From Phascolarctobacterium sp. (GTDB lineage: Bacteria > Bacillota > Negativicutes > Acidaminococcales > Acidaminococcaceae): 64,000 nucleotides of DNA. The position numbers were made by a program, and so were the translations under genes. The notes beneath the pieces are model-generated. The model did not search any database. It was not told the origin of the DNA and worked only from the letters and a program-made list of their open reading frames with translations. This document shows, piece by piece, positions 34,726-43,941 of the stretch; the first letter of the stretch is position 1, and each line of letters opens with the position of its first letter. The DNA lies in NCBI GenBank assembly GCA_003150755.1, contig QAMT01000004.1:372001-436000 (forward strand). Direction: 5' to 3'.

Positions 34726-35451
34726 TTGGCAGAACAAAGTAAATTTAAACGTGTTGTTTTAAAATTAAGCGGCGAAGCCATGGCAGGTGAAAAAGGTTTC
34801 GGCATTGACCCGGCGGTTGTTGATTCTGTGGCCAGACAAATTAAGGATGTAACGGAATGCGGCTTGCAGGTAGCTGTTGTAAACGGCGGCGGGAACATCT
34901 GGCGCGGACTGTCCGGCAGCTCGAAAGGTATGGACAGGGCAACGGCTGACTACATGGGCATGCTGGCAACCGTTATCAACTCGCTGGCTTTGCAGGGCGC
35001 ACTCGAAAACCTTGGCGTTCCGACCCGTGTGCAGACGGCTATCGAAATGCGTCAGATTGCCGAAACTTATATCAGGCGCAGGGCTATCCGCCACATGGAA
35101 AAAGAAAGAGTTGTTATTTTTGCAGCAGGTACCGGCAACCCGTATTTTTCTACGGATACAACGGCAGCGCTCCGTGCGGCTGAAATTGAAGCCGATGCTA
35201 TCCTGATGGCTAAAAAAGGCGTGGACGGCGTTTACGACAGTGACCCGGCTAAAAATCCGGATGCAAAAATGTTTGAAGAACTTGATTATATTGAAGTAAT
35301 CCAGCGTAAGCTGAGTGTAATGGATTCTACCGCAATCAGCCTGTGCATGGATAATAAAATACCCATTGTTGTGTTTAACATTGATAAACCCGGCAATATT
35401 TTAAAAGCCGCTTTGGGACAGCGAATTGGTACTTTGGTGGGAGGAAAGTAA
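34726..35451 (+). CDS. pyrH: UMP kinase
   Basis: Phosphorylates UMP to UDP; amino acid kinase fold, 241 residues. TTG start at 34726 with AGGGGG 8 bases upstream. Motifs: RVVLKLSGEAMAG, VVNGGGNIWRG, DYMGMLATVINSLAL, FAAGTGNPYFSTDTTAALRA and KKGVDGVYDSDP. Followed 1 base later by frr, the usual Bacillota order tsf-pyrH-frr. Confidence 0.97.
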   Translation: MAEQSKFKRVVLKLSGEAMAGEKGFGIDPAVVDSVARQIKDVTECGLQVAVVNGGGNIWRGLSGSSKGMDRATADYMGMLATVINSLALQGALENLGVPTRVQTAIEMRQIAETYIRRRAIRHMEKERVVIFAAGTGNPYFSTDTTAALRAAEIEADAILMAKKGVDGVYDSDPAKNPDAKMFEELDYIEVIQRKLSVMDSTAISLCMDNKIPIVVFNIDKPGNILKAALGQRIGTLVGGK

Positions 35452-35452
35452 A

Positions 35453-36016
35453 ATGGCAGAAATAAAAGAGATTTTGGAAACCGCACAGACTAAAATGCAC
35501 AAAACCGTTGATGTGCTGCGCGTTGATCTGGCTTCGGTACGTGCAGGCCGTGCCAGCGTTTCGCTGCTGGACAAGGTAATGGTTGAATATTACGGCACAC
35601 CGACCCCTGTGAACCAGGTTGCCAGCGTAACCGTGCCGGAACCGCGAATGATTGTAATTCAGCCGTGGGAAAAGAACCTGCTGAAAGATATTGAACGAGC
35701 TATTATGAAATCTGACCTGGGACTGAACCCGAACAGCGACGGCAGCGTTATTCGTCTTAACCTGCCGCAGCTTACGGAAGAAAGACGTAAAGAGCTGGTT
35801 AAAACCGTTCATAAAAAAGCAGAAGATGCGCGCGTCAGTGTAAGAAACCTGCGCCGCGATGCCAACGACGCCGTAAAGAAAGCTGAAAAAGCTAAAGAAA
35901 TTACAGAGGACGAGGCTAAAAAGGCTAATGACGATATCCAGAAAATGACTGATAAGTTCATTAAAGAAGTGGATACCGTTATGGAACACAAAGAAAAGGA
36001 AGTTATGGAAATCTGA
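35453..36016 (+). CDS. frr: ribosome recycling factor
   Basis: Splits post-termination ribosomes with EF-G. The ATG at 35453 follows GGGAGGAAAG; the longer reading at 35426 has no RBS and overlaps pyrH. The 187-residue protein shows VRAGRASVSLLDKVMVEYYGTPTPV split across the standard motif, TVPEPRMIVIQPW, IRLNLPQLTEERRKEL and VRNLRRDAND. The stop overlaps the next ATG (TGATG). Confidence 0.97.
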   Translation: MAEIKEILETAQTKMHKTVDVLRVDLASVRAGRASVSLLDKVMVEYYGTPTPVNQVASVTVPEPRMIVIQPWEKNLLKDIERAIMKSDLGLNPNSDGSVIRLNLPQLTEERRKELVKTVHKKAEDARVSVRNLRRDANDAVKKAEKAKEITEDEAKKANDDIQKMTDKFIKEVDTVMEHKEKEVMEI

Positions 36017-36255
36017 TGGCATTTCCGGATGTTCTGGCGCTTGAGGTTAACGAAGCCCTGCGCATTTTAGAGCAGACAGGCTATACCTGCGAGGTTACTG
36101 TTACAGAGCCGCCCCAAAAAAGGGGCGTACCGCAGGAAGGCTTTGTTACCGAATATGTGGTTAGACAGCGAGAGCTGTATAACAATAAAGCAGCAATCAC
36201 TACTGTAAGAAGATACAGGAAAGGAGGCGTGGAGGATGGCTCTGAAAATCAATAA
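36016..36255 (+). CDS. small conserved-looking protein after frr
   Basis: Not recognised. The 79-residue product starts MAFPDVLALEVNEALRILEQ and has a helix-strand pattern (TGYTCEVTVTEPPQ) reminiscent of a PASTA-like small domain, then a basic tail. Its start overlaps frr by one base and its end overlaps the ferredoxin gene by 20 bases, so it is firmly embedded in the translated operon and very likely real. Confidence 0.65.
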   Translation: MAFPDVLALEVNEALRILEQTGYTCEVTVTEPPQKRGVPQEGFVTEYVVRQRELYNNKAAITTVRRYRKGGVEDGSENQ

Positions 36256-36406
36256 AGAAGAATGCTTAGGCTGCGGTTCTTGCGCTGCAACCTGCCCGGT
36301 AGGCGCAATCAAAGAAGCTGACGGAAAATATGAAATCGGCGAAGAATGCGTTGAATGCGGCGCTTGCGCAGGCGTTTGCCCGGTTGGTGCAATTTCACAA
36401 CCCTGA
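36236..36406 (+). CDS. 2[4Fe-4S] ferredoxin, 56 residues
   Basis: Small electron carrier. The ATG at 36236 is preceded by AAGGAGG (8-base spacing) and a second GGAGG. Two complete cluster motifs are present, CLGCGSCAATCP and CVECGACAGVCP, in the classic clostridial ferredoxin arrangement. It overlaps the upstream small gene and ends at a terminator. Its job within a translation/isoprenoid block is unknown; IspG encoded 4 kb downstream needs reduced ferredoxin or flavodoxin, so it is one candidate donor. Confidence 0.93.
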   Translation: MALKINKEECLGCGSCAATCPVGAIKEADGKYEIGEECVECGACAGVCPVGAISQP

Positions 36407-36418
36407 TTTATTGCGTAG

Positions 36419-36464
36419 AACTGAAGTAACCTCCCCTTTTTTGGGGAGGTGCCTCAGTTTTATT
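36419..36464 (+). terminator. terminator after the ferredoxin gene
   Basis: Core CCTCCCC / GGGGAGG with loop T6, extended by AACTGA (36419-36424) / TCAGTT (36454-36459) and ending TTATT. Less U-rich than others, so partial read-through to uppS is possible. Confidence 0.72.
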
Positions 36465-36487
36465 GCCTTTAACGGAAAGGTGATACT

Positions 36488-37267
36488 GTGTTTAATACAT
36501 TATTCAAATTTAAAACCGGCAATAACGATGTAAATGTTGATGTAAGTGGAATTGACTTGGAAAAGGTTCCGCAGCATATTGCCATTATCATGGACGGCAA
36601 CGGACGCTGGGCTAAAGCGCAGGGCAAACCGCGCACTTTCGGGCATCAGGCCGGGGCGGAAACCTTAAAAAATATTGTAAAAACTGCCGATAAGATAGGC
36701 GTTAAAATTATAAGCGCCTACGCTTTTTCTACCGAAAACTGGAAACGCCCTGTAACGGAAGTCAATTTTATTATGGAGCTTTTAAGCCGCTATCTTACAA
36801 GTGAAATTGACGAGTTCCATCAGAATAACGTTAAGGTGCGCTTTATGGGCAGCCGCGACGGTTTACCCGAGGTTGTACGCAAAAAAATGGACTATGCCGA
36901 AAAGGTTACGGTAGAAAATACAGGCATTGTTTTGAATTTGGCTATAAACTACGGCGGACAGGCTGAAATTCTGCATGCAGTGCAGAATATTGTCAGCGAT
37001 GTGCAAAACGGTTCGCTGAAGGTTGAAGATATAGACGCGCAGCATTTTGAAGATTATCTGTATACCAAGGGACTGCCTGCGCCGGATTTGTTAATCCGCC
37101 CAGGCGGGGATTTGCGCATCAGCAATTTTATGCTGTGGCAGATTGCTTATGCAGAAATCTGGACAACGGATGTTTACTGGCCTGCTTTTACGCCGGAGAT
37201 GTTTTTGGAGGCAGTAAAGGCTTATGGCGGACGCGAACGCCGTTACGGCGGTTTGATTACTAAATAG
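36488..37267 (+). CDS. uppS: isoprenyl (undecaprenyl) diphosphate synthase
   Basis: cis-Prenyltransferase that extends farnesyl diphosphate to the C55 lipid carrier for cell wall synthesis. GTG start with AAAGGTGA upstream. The 259-residue protein has HIAIIMDGNGRWAKAQG (catalytic Asp), AFSTENWKRP, FMGSRDGLP, NYGGQAEI and the RPGGDLRISNFMLWQ signature. An N-terminal extension of ~25 residues precedes the core. Confidence 0.96.
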   Translation: MFNTLFKFKTGNNDVNVDVSGIDLEKVPQHIAIIMDGNGRWAKAQGKPRTFGHQAGAETLKNIVKTADKIGVKIISAYAFSTENWKRPVTEVNFIMELLSRYLTSEIDEFHQNNVKVRFMGSRDGLPEVVRKKMDYAEKVTVENTGIVLNLAINYGGQAEILHAVQNIVSDVQNGSLKVEDIDAQHFEDYLYTKGLPAPDLLIRPGGDLRISNFMLWQIAYAEIWTTDVYWPAFTPEMFLEAVKAYGGRERRYGGLITK

Positions 37268-37282
37268 TTGGCGGTGTTGTAA

Positions 37283-38176
37283 TTGTTAAAAAGAATTATA
37301 ACCGGCATTGTTGCTTTGCCGGTAGTTATATTTTTAATCCATCAGGGCGGTTATTTATTTGATGCCGCTGTATTTGCGCTGGCGACGGTTGCCCTTTTTG
37401 AGTTCAGGACTATGGCGCGTGCAGGCGGCAACGATGTTTACTGGCTTTCGACCGGGATGACGATGGTTTGCCTGATTTACGCGGCGGCAATTTTCCGCTT
37501 TATTAGCGTATATTCGTTTTTGTTGTTTCCGGCAATTCTGGCGCTGGGCTGCATTTTTATAATGCTTGAAGGTCTTGCGCGCCACCATGCTGACGGCAAG
37601 TGGGCGTATAATACGGCGCTTTCAGTAATGGCATTGCTGTATATCGGCTTTGGCTTTGCGCATTTTATTCTTTTGCGCGATGCGCTGTATTTTACTTCGG
37701 CCGATTTGCAGGTAAGCCTGTGGGGACTGCCGATTGACCGCGGTGAGATTTTGTTCTGGGTTATTATGCTGGGTACATGGGCCAGTGATACTTTTGCTTA
37801 TTTTGCAGGTTCTGCCTTCGGCAAACACAAACTTTGCCCTACTGTCAGCCCCAATAAATCGGTTGAGGGTGCTGTGGCCGGTTTTATCGGCTGCGTAGCC
37901 GTAATTGTGTGCGGCATGCACTACCTTAATACTGCCAATGTATTCTATGGCTCGGCGCTGCTTTCGGTACTTTTGGGCCTTGGCGTGGCAATTTTTGCGC
38001 CGCTCGGCGATTTGGTGGAATCCATTTTAAAACGTAATTTCGGCGTGAAGGATTCCGGTAAAATTTTTCCGGGGCACGGCGGTGTGCTGGACCGCTGCGA
38101 CAGCCTGCTGTTTGCAATTCCGGTAGGTTATTATGTATTTTTGTTAAGCGTTATGGTTAAAAGCTTTTTTATGTAA
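37283..38176 (+). CDS. cdsA: phosphatidate cytidylyltransferase
   Basis: Makes CDP-diacylglycerol from phosphatidate and CTP in the inner membrane. 297 residues with about eight hydrophobic helices; the C-terminal signature KDSGKIFPGHGGVLDRCDSL holds the metal and nucleotide residues, and KSVEGAVAGFIGC precedes it. TTG start with only a weak GGCGGTG site, so it may depend on coupling to uppS, 15 bases upstream. Confidence 0.95.
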   Translation: MLKRIITGIVALPVVIFLIHQGGYLFDAAVFALATVALFEFRTMARAGGNDVYWLSTGMTMVCLIYAAAIFRFISVYSFLLFPAILALGCIFIMLEGLARHHADGKWAYNTALSVMALLYIGFGFAHFILLRDALYFTSADLQVSLWGLPIDRGEILFWVIMLGTWASDTFAYFAGSAFGKHKLCPTVSPNKSVEGAVAGFIGCVAVIVCGMHYLNTANVFYGSALLSVLLGLGVAIFAPLGDLVESILKRNFGVKDSGKIFPGHGGVLDRCDSLLFAIPVGYYVFLLSVMVKSFFM

Positions 38177-38197
38177 AACCTGTGTGGAGGTATGGCG

Positions 38198-39349
38198 ATG
38201 AAAAATGTAGCTGTTCTTGGCAGTACGGGTTCGATTGGCAGGCAGACGTTGGAGGTTGCCGAAGCCAATCCCGGTAAGCTGAAAATAAAGGTGCTGGCAG
38301 CGCATGTCAACGATGCGCAGATGGAGGAGCAGATTGAAAAATTCTGCCCTGATATAGCGGTGCTGACCGATGAAAAAGCGGCGCAGCGCTTAAAAAGCCG
38401 TTACAGCGGCAAAACCAAAATCCTTGCCGGCAAAGAAGGTCTTTTGGAAGCAGTTACCTATGACGGCGTGGATACGGTTTTGGCATCTATGGTAGGTTAT
38501 GCCGGGCTTTTGCCGACGCTGGAAGCCATAAAGCACGGCAAAAACATTGCCCTCGCCAATAAGGAAACGCTGGTGGCGGCTGGCAGCATTGTTATGGAAG
38601 CCGTAAAAAAATACGGCGTTTCGCTTACGCCGGTAGACAGCGAGCACAGCGCAATTTTTCAATCGCTGCAAGGCGGCAGAAAAAATGAAGTAAAGCGACT
38701 GATTATCACCGCCAGCGGCGGACCGTTTTTGGGCAAAACAAAAGACGAGCTCGCTGACGTAACTTTGGCGCAATGCCTGAAGCATCCTAACTGGAGCATG
38801 GGCAAAAAAATTACGGTTGATTCTTCTACATTAGCAAATAAAGGGCTGGAAGTTATTGAAGCCCACTGGCTGTTTGACATGCCTTATGATAAAATAGATG
38901 TTGTTGTGCATCCGCAAAGCATTGTACACTCGATGGTGGAGTTTAACGACGGTTCGGTTATAGCGCAGATGGGCTTGCCAGATATGCGGCTGCCGATTCA
39001 GTATGCGTTTTCTTATCCGGAACGTTACGATAATGCTTTCGGGCAGCTTGATTTTGTAAAAGCAGGTACGCTGACCTTTTTAGCGCCGGATACGGAAGCT
39101 TTCCCGGCACTTAAAATTGCCGTAGAATGCGGAAGGCAGGGCGGCACATTGCCTTGTGCCTTTAACGCTGCCAACGAAGAAGCGGTTTATGCCTTTTTGG
39201 ATGGCAAAATTAAATATACCGATATTGTAAAAACGATAGAACATGTAGTAGCCGGGCACAAAAACATTTTGCAGCCTGCGCTGGAAGACATTGAAAATAC
39301 AGATGCTGCTGCAAGGACCGCGGCACGCGGATTTTTAAAAAGTTTGTAA
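38198..39349 (+). CDS. dxr: 1-deoxy-D-xylulose 5-phosphate reductoisomerase
   Basis: First committed step of the MEP isoprenoid pathway (DXP to MEP, NADPH). ATG 38198 is preferred: GGAGG at 38186-38190 is 7 bases away, while ATG 38192 would be only 1 base away. The 383-residue protein starts MKNVAVLGSTGSIGRQT (nucleotide loop) and has LANKETLVAAG, VDSEHSAIFQ (metal site), TASGGPF, HPNWSMGKKITVDSSTL and NAANEEAV. It feeds isoprenoid units to uppS in the same block. Confidence 0.97.
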   Translation: MKNVAVLGSTGSIGRQTLEVAEANPGKLKIKVLAAHVNDAQMEEQIEKFCPDIAVLTDEKAAQRLKSRYSGKTKILAGKEGLLEAVTYDGVDTVLASMVGYAGLLPTLEAIKHGKNIALANKETLVAAGSIVMEAVKKYGVSLTPVDSEHSAIFQSLQGGRKNEVKRLIITASGGPFLGKTKDELADVTLAQCLKHPNWSMGKKITVDSSTLANKGLEVIEAHWLFDMPYDKIDVVVHPQSIVHSMVEFNDGSVIAQMGLPDMRLPIQYAFSYPERYDNAFGQLDFVKAGTLTFLAPDTEAFPALKIAVECGRQGGTLPCAFNAANEEAVYAFLDGKIKYTDIVKTIEHVVAGHKNILQPALEDIENTDAAARTAARGFLKSL

Positions 39350-39364
39350 TTCAGGAGGAAGTTA

Positions 39365-40381
39365 GTGACAACGATACTTGCTGCCATGTTTGTGTTTGGC
39401 GTTCTGGTAACGGTACACGAATTTGGCCATTTTATTACCGCAAAAATGACGGGGATGCGCGTCGATGAATTTGCCATCGGTTTCGGTCCCAATATCGTAC
39501 AGAAAAAATACGGTGAAACGCTGTACAGCCTGAGGATTGTCCCGCTGGGCGGCTATAATAAAATTGCCGGCATGGAGCCGGATGAGCCTGCCGATGAGGG
39601 CGCGTTCAAATCGAAGCCGATACCTGCGCGCATGCTGGTTATTCTGGCTGGCGTTTTGATGAATTTTATTTTGCCGGTGTTTTTATTTGCCGGTATTTTT
39701 GCCGTTAATGGTTTGAACGTACCGGTTGATAAGCCTGTGCTTGGTTATGTGCTGCCGGGTAAATCCGCTGTGGAAGCAGGCCTTCAGGCAGGCGACCGCA
39801 TTCTGGCAGTAGGCGGCAAGCCGGTTGCTACCTGGAGTGAAATGGTAGACGAGCTGAACAGCTACGGCGAAAACGAGGTTACTGTAACGGCAGAACGCAG
39901 CGGCGTAAGCAAGGATTATGTTTTGAAGCCGGAATACGATAAGGATTACGGCAAAGCCTTGGTGGGCATTTCGCCGCAGCTTGAGCATAAAACTTTCGGT
40001 ATTTTTGAATCCCTGCAAATGGGAGCAAAATATACGCAGTATATTATGGTAATGATGGTTGACGGCCTGTATAAAATTGTTACCGGTGCTGCACCGGCAG
40101 ATGTAACCGGTCCTATCGGCATTGCCAAAATTGCGGGCGAAGCTGCGGAAAACGGCTGGATGCCGCTTTTGAACTTAGTGGCGCTTTTAAGCATCAACCT
40201 TGGCATTATCAATTTACTGCCTTTGCCTGCGCTGGACGGCGGGCATTTTGTGCTTTTGATTTTGGAAGCCCTGCGCGGCAAGCCTTTGGGCGAAAAAGCA
40301 GCGACGATGATTCAGAGCGTTGGCGTGGCGCTTATTTTGACCCTGACCGTGTGGGCAGTTTTTAGTGATATAACCAGATAA
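39365..40381 (+). CDS. rseP: RseP-type site-2 (M50) zinc metalloprotease
   Basis: Intramembrane protease that cleaves membrane anchors such as anti-sigma factors. GTG start with AGGAGG upstream. In 338 residues: the zinc site HEFGH (18-22) in the first helix, a PDZ domain in the middle (YVLPGKSAVEAGLQAGDRIL), and the second metal-binding motif LLPLPALDGGHF near the C-terminus. One PDZ domain rather than the two of E. coli RseP, as common in Bacillota. Confidence 0.95.
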   Translation: MTTILAAMFVFGVLVTVHEFGHFITAKMTGMRVDEFAIGFGPNIVQKKYGETLYSLRIVPLGGYNKIAGMEPDEPADEGAFKSKPIPARMLVILAGVLMNFILPVFLFAGIFAVNGLNVPVDKPVLGYVLPGKSAVEAGLQAGDRILAVGGKPVATWSEMVDELNSYGENEVTVTAERSGVSKDYVLKPEYDKDYGKALVGISPQLEHKTFGIFESLQMGAKYTQYIMVMMVDGLYKIVTGAAPADVTGPIGIAKIAGEAAENGWMPLLNLVALLSINLGIINLLPLPALDGGHFVLLILEALRGKPLGEKAATMIQSVGVALILTLTVWAVFSDITR

Positions 40382-40393
40382 AGAGGTGTCCTG

Positions 40394-41464
40394 ATGGAAC
40401 GCAGAAAAACAAGGCAAATTCAGCTGGGCAATGTAAAAATCGGCGGCGGTGCGCCTGTTGCAGTGCAGTCGATGACCAACACCAGAACGGATGACGCTGC
40501 GGCAACGCTGGCGCAGATTAACGAACTGGCAGCGGCAGGCTGCGATATTGTGCGCTGTGCTGTGCCGGATATGGCTGCGGCAGAAGCGCTGAAAGAAATT
40601 GTTAAAAACAGCCCGATTCCGGTTATTGCCGATATTCATTTTGATTACAAACTGGCACTGGCAGCGGTGGAAGCGGGTATCAGCGGCTTGCGTTTGAATC
40701 CCGGCAACATCGGCGGGGATGACAAGGTGCGTGCCGTGGTTGAAGCTGTAAAACCGCTGAACATACCGATACGCATCGGCGTAAATGCCGGTTCTCTGCC
40801 CAAAGATTTGCTGGAAAAATACAGGCATCCCACGCCGGAAGCATTGGTTGAAGCAGCCTGGCGCCATATCCGTATTTTGGAAAGCATGGATTACCGCAAC
40901 ATAAAAATTTCGCTTAAAGCGCATGATGTGCCGCTGACGATTGCCGCTTACCGCCTGCTTGCGTCGCAGTGCGATTATCCGCTGCACGTTGGCATTACGG
41001 AAGCCGGTACGGTAAATTCCGGTATTATCAAATCTGCGGTCGGTATCGGTACGCTGCTTGCCGAAGGCATCGGCGATACTATCCGCGTTTCGCTGACAGG
41101 CAACCCGGTGGAAGAAGTAAAAACCGGTTTTGCCATTTTAAAAGCACTGGGACTGCGTGAATACGGTCCGACGCTGATTTCATGCCCGACCTGCGGCAGG
41201 ACAAGAATCAATCTTGAAAAGCTGGCGCTGACGGTTGAACAGAAACTTGCAGGCATAACCGACCCGATAACGGTTGCCGTTATGGGCTGCGTTGTCAACG
41301 GGCCGGGCGAGGCACGCGAAGCGGATGTCGGCATTGCAGGCGGCATCGGCGAAGGGCTTCTGTTCCGCAAAGGGCAGGTGTTGCGCAAGGTGCGCGAAGA
41401 AGAAATTGTTGATGAATTATTTAAGGAAATAGACAAAATTTTGATGGAAAGGAAGAACAAATAA
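40394..41464 (+). CDS. ispG: 4-hydroxy-3-methylbut-2-enyl diphosphate synthase
   Basis: Iron-sulfur enzyme converting MEcPP to HMBPP in the MEP pathway, using reduced ferredoxin or flavodoxin. The 356-residue protein begins RRKTRQIQLGNVKIGGGAPV and has DIHFDYKLA, RLNPGNIG and the three cluster cysteines in SCPTCGRTRINL and GCVVNGPGEA. The last base of the stop overlaps the proS ATG (TAATG). Confidence 0.97.
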   Translation: MERRKTRQIQLGNVKIGGGAPVAVQSMTNTRTDDAAATLAQINELAAAGCDIVRCAVPDMAAAEALKEIVKNSPIPVIADIHFDYKLALAAVEAGISGLRLNPGNIGGDDKVRAVVEAVKPLNIPIRIGVNAGSLPKDLLEKYRHPTPEALVEAAWRHIRILESMDYRNIKISLKAHDVPLTIAAYRLLASQCDYPLHVGITEAGTVNSGIIKSAVGIGTLLAEGIGDTIRVSLTGNPVEEVKTGFAILKALGLREYGPTLISCPTCGRTRINLEKLALTVEQKLAGITDPITVAVMGCVVNGPGEAREADVGIAGGIGEGLLFRKGQVLRKVREEEIVDELFKEIDKILMERKNK

Positions 41465-43191
41465 TGAGAGTATCCCAAATGTACGCTCCTACTTTAAGGG
41501 AAGTCCCTGCCGAAGCGGAGGTTATCAGCCATCAGCTGATGCTGCGCGCCGGCTTTATACGCAAAGCTGCCGGAGGTATTTACAGCTATCTGCCGCTGGC
41601 CTGGCGCGTACTGAAAAAAATAGAAAACATCGTCCGCGAGGAAATGGACGCTACCGGCGCACAGGAACTTTTGATGCCGATTGTGCAGCCTGCTGAAATC
41701 TGGCAGGAGAGCGGACGCTGGGATGTTTACGGCCAGGAAATGTTCAAGCTGATGGACCGTCACGAAAGACCGTTCAGCCTTGGTCCGACGCATGAAGAAA
41801 TGGTAACCACGCTTATCCGCCAGGATGTGCGTTCTTACAGGCAGCTGCCGCTGTGCGTTTACCAGATTCAGAACAAATACCGCGATGAAAAAAGACCGCG
41901 TTTCGGCCTTTTGCGCGGACGTGAATTTATTATGAAGGATGCTTACTCCTTCGATAAGGATATCGAAGGCCTTGATGTTTCGTATAAAAAAATGTACGAT
42001 GCTTATACTAAAGTGTTTACGCGCTGCGGGCTGAACTTCCGCCCGGTTGAAGCTGATTCCGGCGCTATTGGCGGCAGCGGTTCGCACGAATTTACCGTTA
42101 TTGCTAATAGCGGCGAAAACGAGATTGTTTTCTGCAGCAAGTGCGATTATGCAGCCAATGTTGAAAAGGCCGAGCTGAAACCGCTTGAGGCTGCTGACGA
42201 AGAAGTAAAACCCATGGAAAAGGTAGTTACACCGGATTGCAAAACGATTGCCGATGTTTGCGAATACCTGAAACTGCCTGTTGACCACTCTGTAAAAGCT
42301 GTTGCCTATAACAGCAACAAGGGCCTTATTTTGTGCTTTGTACGCGGCGACCACGAAGTTAACGAAATTAAAGTTGTCAATACCTGCGGCGTGCTGGAAG
42401 ACAGCCTGGAAATGGCCAGCGAAGAACAGCTGACGGCGGCAGGTACTGTCGGCGGCTATATGGGCCCTGTCGGCATTGACCTGAAAAAAGCAACCGTTGT
42501 AATTGACAGCACCGTTATGAACATGCACAATATCTGCTGCGGTGCTAACGAAGAAGGTTTCCATTATGTAAATGTTGACCCGAAACGCGACTTTAACGTA
42601 ACCTATGTTGCCGATATCCGCATGATTCAGGAAGGCGACCCCTGCCCGCACTGCGGCGCACCTGTTGTTAAAGCCCGCGGCATCGAGGTAGGTCAGGTGT
42701 TCAAGCTGTTTACCAAATACAGTGATGCACTGCATGCAACCTTCCTTGACGAAGAAGGCAAAGAACGCCCGATGGTTATGGGCTGCTACGGCATCGGCGT
42801 AAGCCGCACCATGGCTGCTGCCATTGAGCAGAACCACGACGAAAACGGCATTATCTGGCCGGTAACCATTGCTCCTTATGAAGTTCTGGTTGTGCCGATG
42901 AATGCTAAAGATAAAGAATCCTGGGATAAAGCGGAAGAAATTTACAGCCAGCTGCAAAAAGCAGGCGTGGAAGCCGTTATCGACGACCGCAATGAACGCC
43001 CGGGCGTTAAATTTAAAGATGCCGACTTAATCGGCTATCCGTTAAGGGTTGTAGTTGGCCCGAAAACTCTTGCCAACGGCCAGCTGGAAGTTAAAATCCG
43101 TAAAAACGGTGAAATTAGATATTTGCCGCTTGACAGCGACTATGTAGAAGGCATTAAAAACATTCTGTCGGAGCTTGCTGTTAACGGTTAA
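41464..43191 (+). CDS. proS: prolyl-tRNA synthetase
   Basis: Class II synthetase of the bacterial type with an editing insert, 575 residues. Motifs: RVSQMYAPTLREVPAEAEV at the N-terminus, GPTHEEMVT, YQIQNKYRDEKRPRFGLLRGREF (motif 2, here split), the central YbaK-like insert (~residues 230-380) and motif 3 MGCYGIGVSRTMAA. The C-terminal anticodon-binding domain holds DDRNERPGVKFKDADLIG. One-base overlap with ispG. Confidence 0.97.
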   Translation: MRVSQMYAPTLREVPAEAEVISHQLMLRAGFIRKAAGGIYSYLPLAWRVLKKIENIVREEMDATGAQELLMPIVQPAEIWQESGRWDVYGQEMFKLMDRHERPFSLGPTHEEMVTTLIRQDVRSYRQLPLCVYQIQNKYRDEKRPRFGLLRGREFIMKDAYSFDKDIEGLDVSYKKMYDAYTKVFTRCGLNFRPVEADSGAIGGSGSHEFTVIANSGENEIVFCSKCDYAANVEKAELKPLEAADEEVKPMEKVVTPDCKTIADVCEYLKLPVDHSVKAVAYNSNKGLILCFVRGDHEVNEIKVVNTCGVLEDSLEMASEEQLTAAGTVGGYMGPVGIDLKKATVVIDSTVMNMHNICCGANEEGFHYVNVDPKRDFNVTYVADIRMIQEGDPCPHCGAPVVKARGIEVGQVFKLFTKYSDALHATFLDEEGKERPMVMGCYGIGVSRTMAAAIEQNHDENGIIWPVTIAPYEVLVVPMNAKDKESWDKAEEIYSQLQKAGVEAVIDDRNERPGVKFKDADLIGYPLRVVVGPKTLANGQLEVKIRKNGEIRYLPLDSDYVEGIKNILSELAVNG

Positions 43192-43211
43192 AACAGTGGG
43201 AGGTGTTTCGT

Positions 43212-43919
43212 TTGGAGCACTTTGCATTCAACCCCCATAACTGGGATATGATTCTGCGCCTGTTGGTTGCTACCGTACTTGGCGGGGCCGTAGGCATAGA
43301 ACGCGGCAGCGGCGACCGTCCGGCAGGTTTCAGGACGCATATACTTGTTTGTGTAGGTTCAGCACTTATTATGCTGGTATCAATGTACGGTTTTGACGAC
43401 AGCTATGTCAGCGAAATCAGCAACGCCAACAACAGGGACTCGGCGCGTATTGCGGCGCAGGTTGTCAGCGGCATCGGCTTTTTGGGCGCAGGCACTATCA
43501 TGCACGAGGGCGTTACCGTGCGCGGCCTTACAACGGCTGCCAGCCTTTGGATGGTATCGGCTATCGGCCTTGCGGCAGGCGCCGGCATGTATGTGCTTAG
43601 CGTTGTATCTACCATAATTATGCTTGTTACGCTGGTTTCTTTCCATAAATGGGAAAAACGCTTCGGCATTGCCAGCAGCAACGGGCGCCGTTATATCCGC
43701 ATAGTTGCGAATAACGAGCCGGGTATTATAACAAACATTACTTCGTACCTGGCGGAGAATGATATTAAAGTAAAAACGCTGAACGTAAAAAATAACGCTA
43801 AGAAAAATGAGGTTGTGCTGGAGCTTTATTTAAAGCTTGGCAGAGATACCGATAAAGAAGGAGTTGCCCGCGGGCTGCAAAGCATCAGCGGCATAATTAC
43901 GATTGAAAATATAAGTTAG
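43212..43919 (+). CDS. MgtC/SapB family membrane protein
   Basis: Membrane protein linked in other bacteria to magnesium limitation and virulence. TTG 43212 is preferred because the GTG at 43203 lies inside the Shine-Dalgarno GGGAGGTG. The 235-residue product shows LLVATVLGGAVGIERGSGDRPAGFRTHILVCVGSAL (MgtC signature, split), QVVSGIGFLGAGTIMHEG and TTAASLWMVSAIGLAAGAG, then a cytosolic C-terminal ACT-like domain (NNEPGIITNITSYLAEN). The C-terminal domain suggests ligand control. Confidence 0.9.
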   Translation: MEHFAFNPHNWDMILRLLVATVLGGAVGIERGSGDRPAGFRTHILVCVGSALIMLVSMYGFDDSYVSEISNANNRDSARIAAQVVSGIGFLGAGTIMHEGVTVRGLTTAASLWMVSAIGLAAGAGMYVLSVVSTIIMLVTLVSFHKWEKRFGIASSNGRRYIRIVANNEPGIITNITSYLAENDIKVKTLNVKNNAKKNEVVLELYLKLGRDTDKEGVARGLQSISGIITIENIS

Positions 43920-43941
43920 TTTGTTTTATGGAAGGTAAGAT

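Noticed and set aside
41494..42957. 487-codon minus-strand frame opposite proS
   Set aside because: Shadow of proS; low-complexity, histidine/asparagine-rich peptide without domains or RBS.
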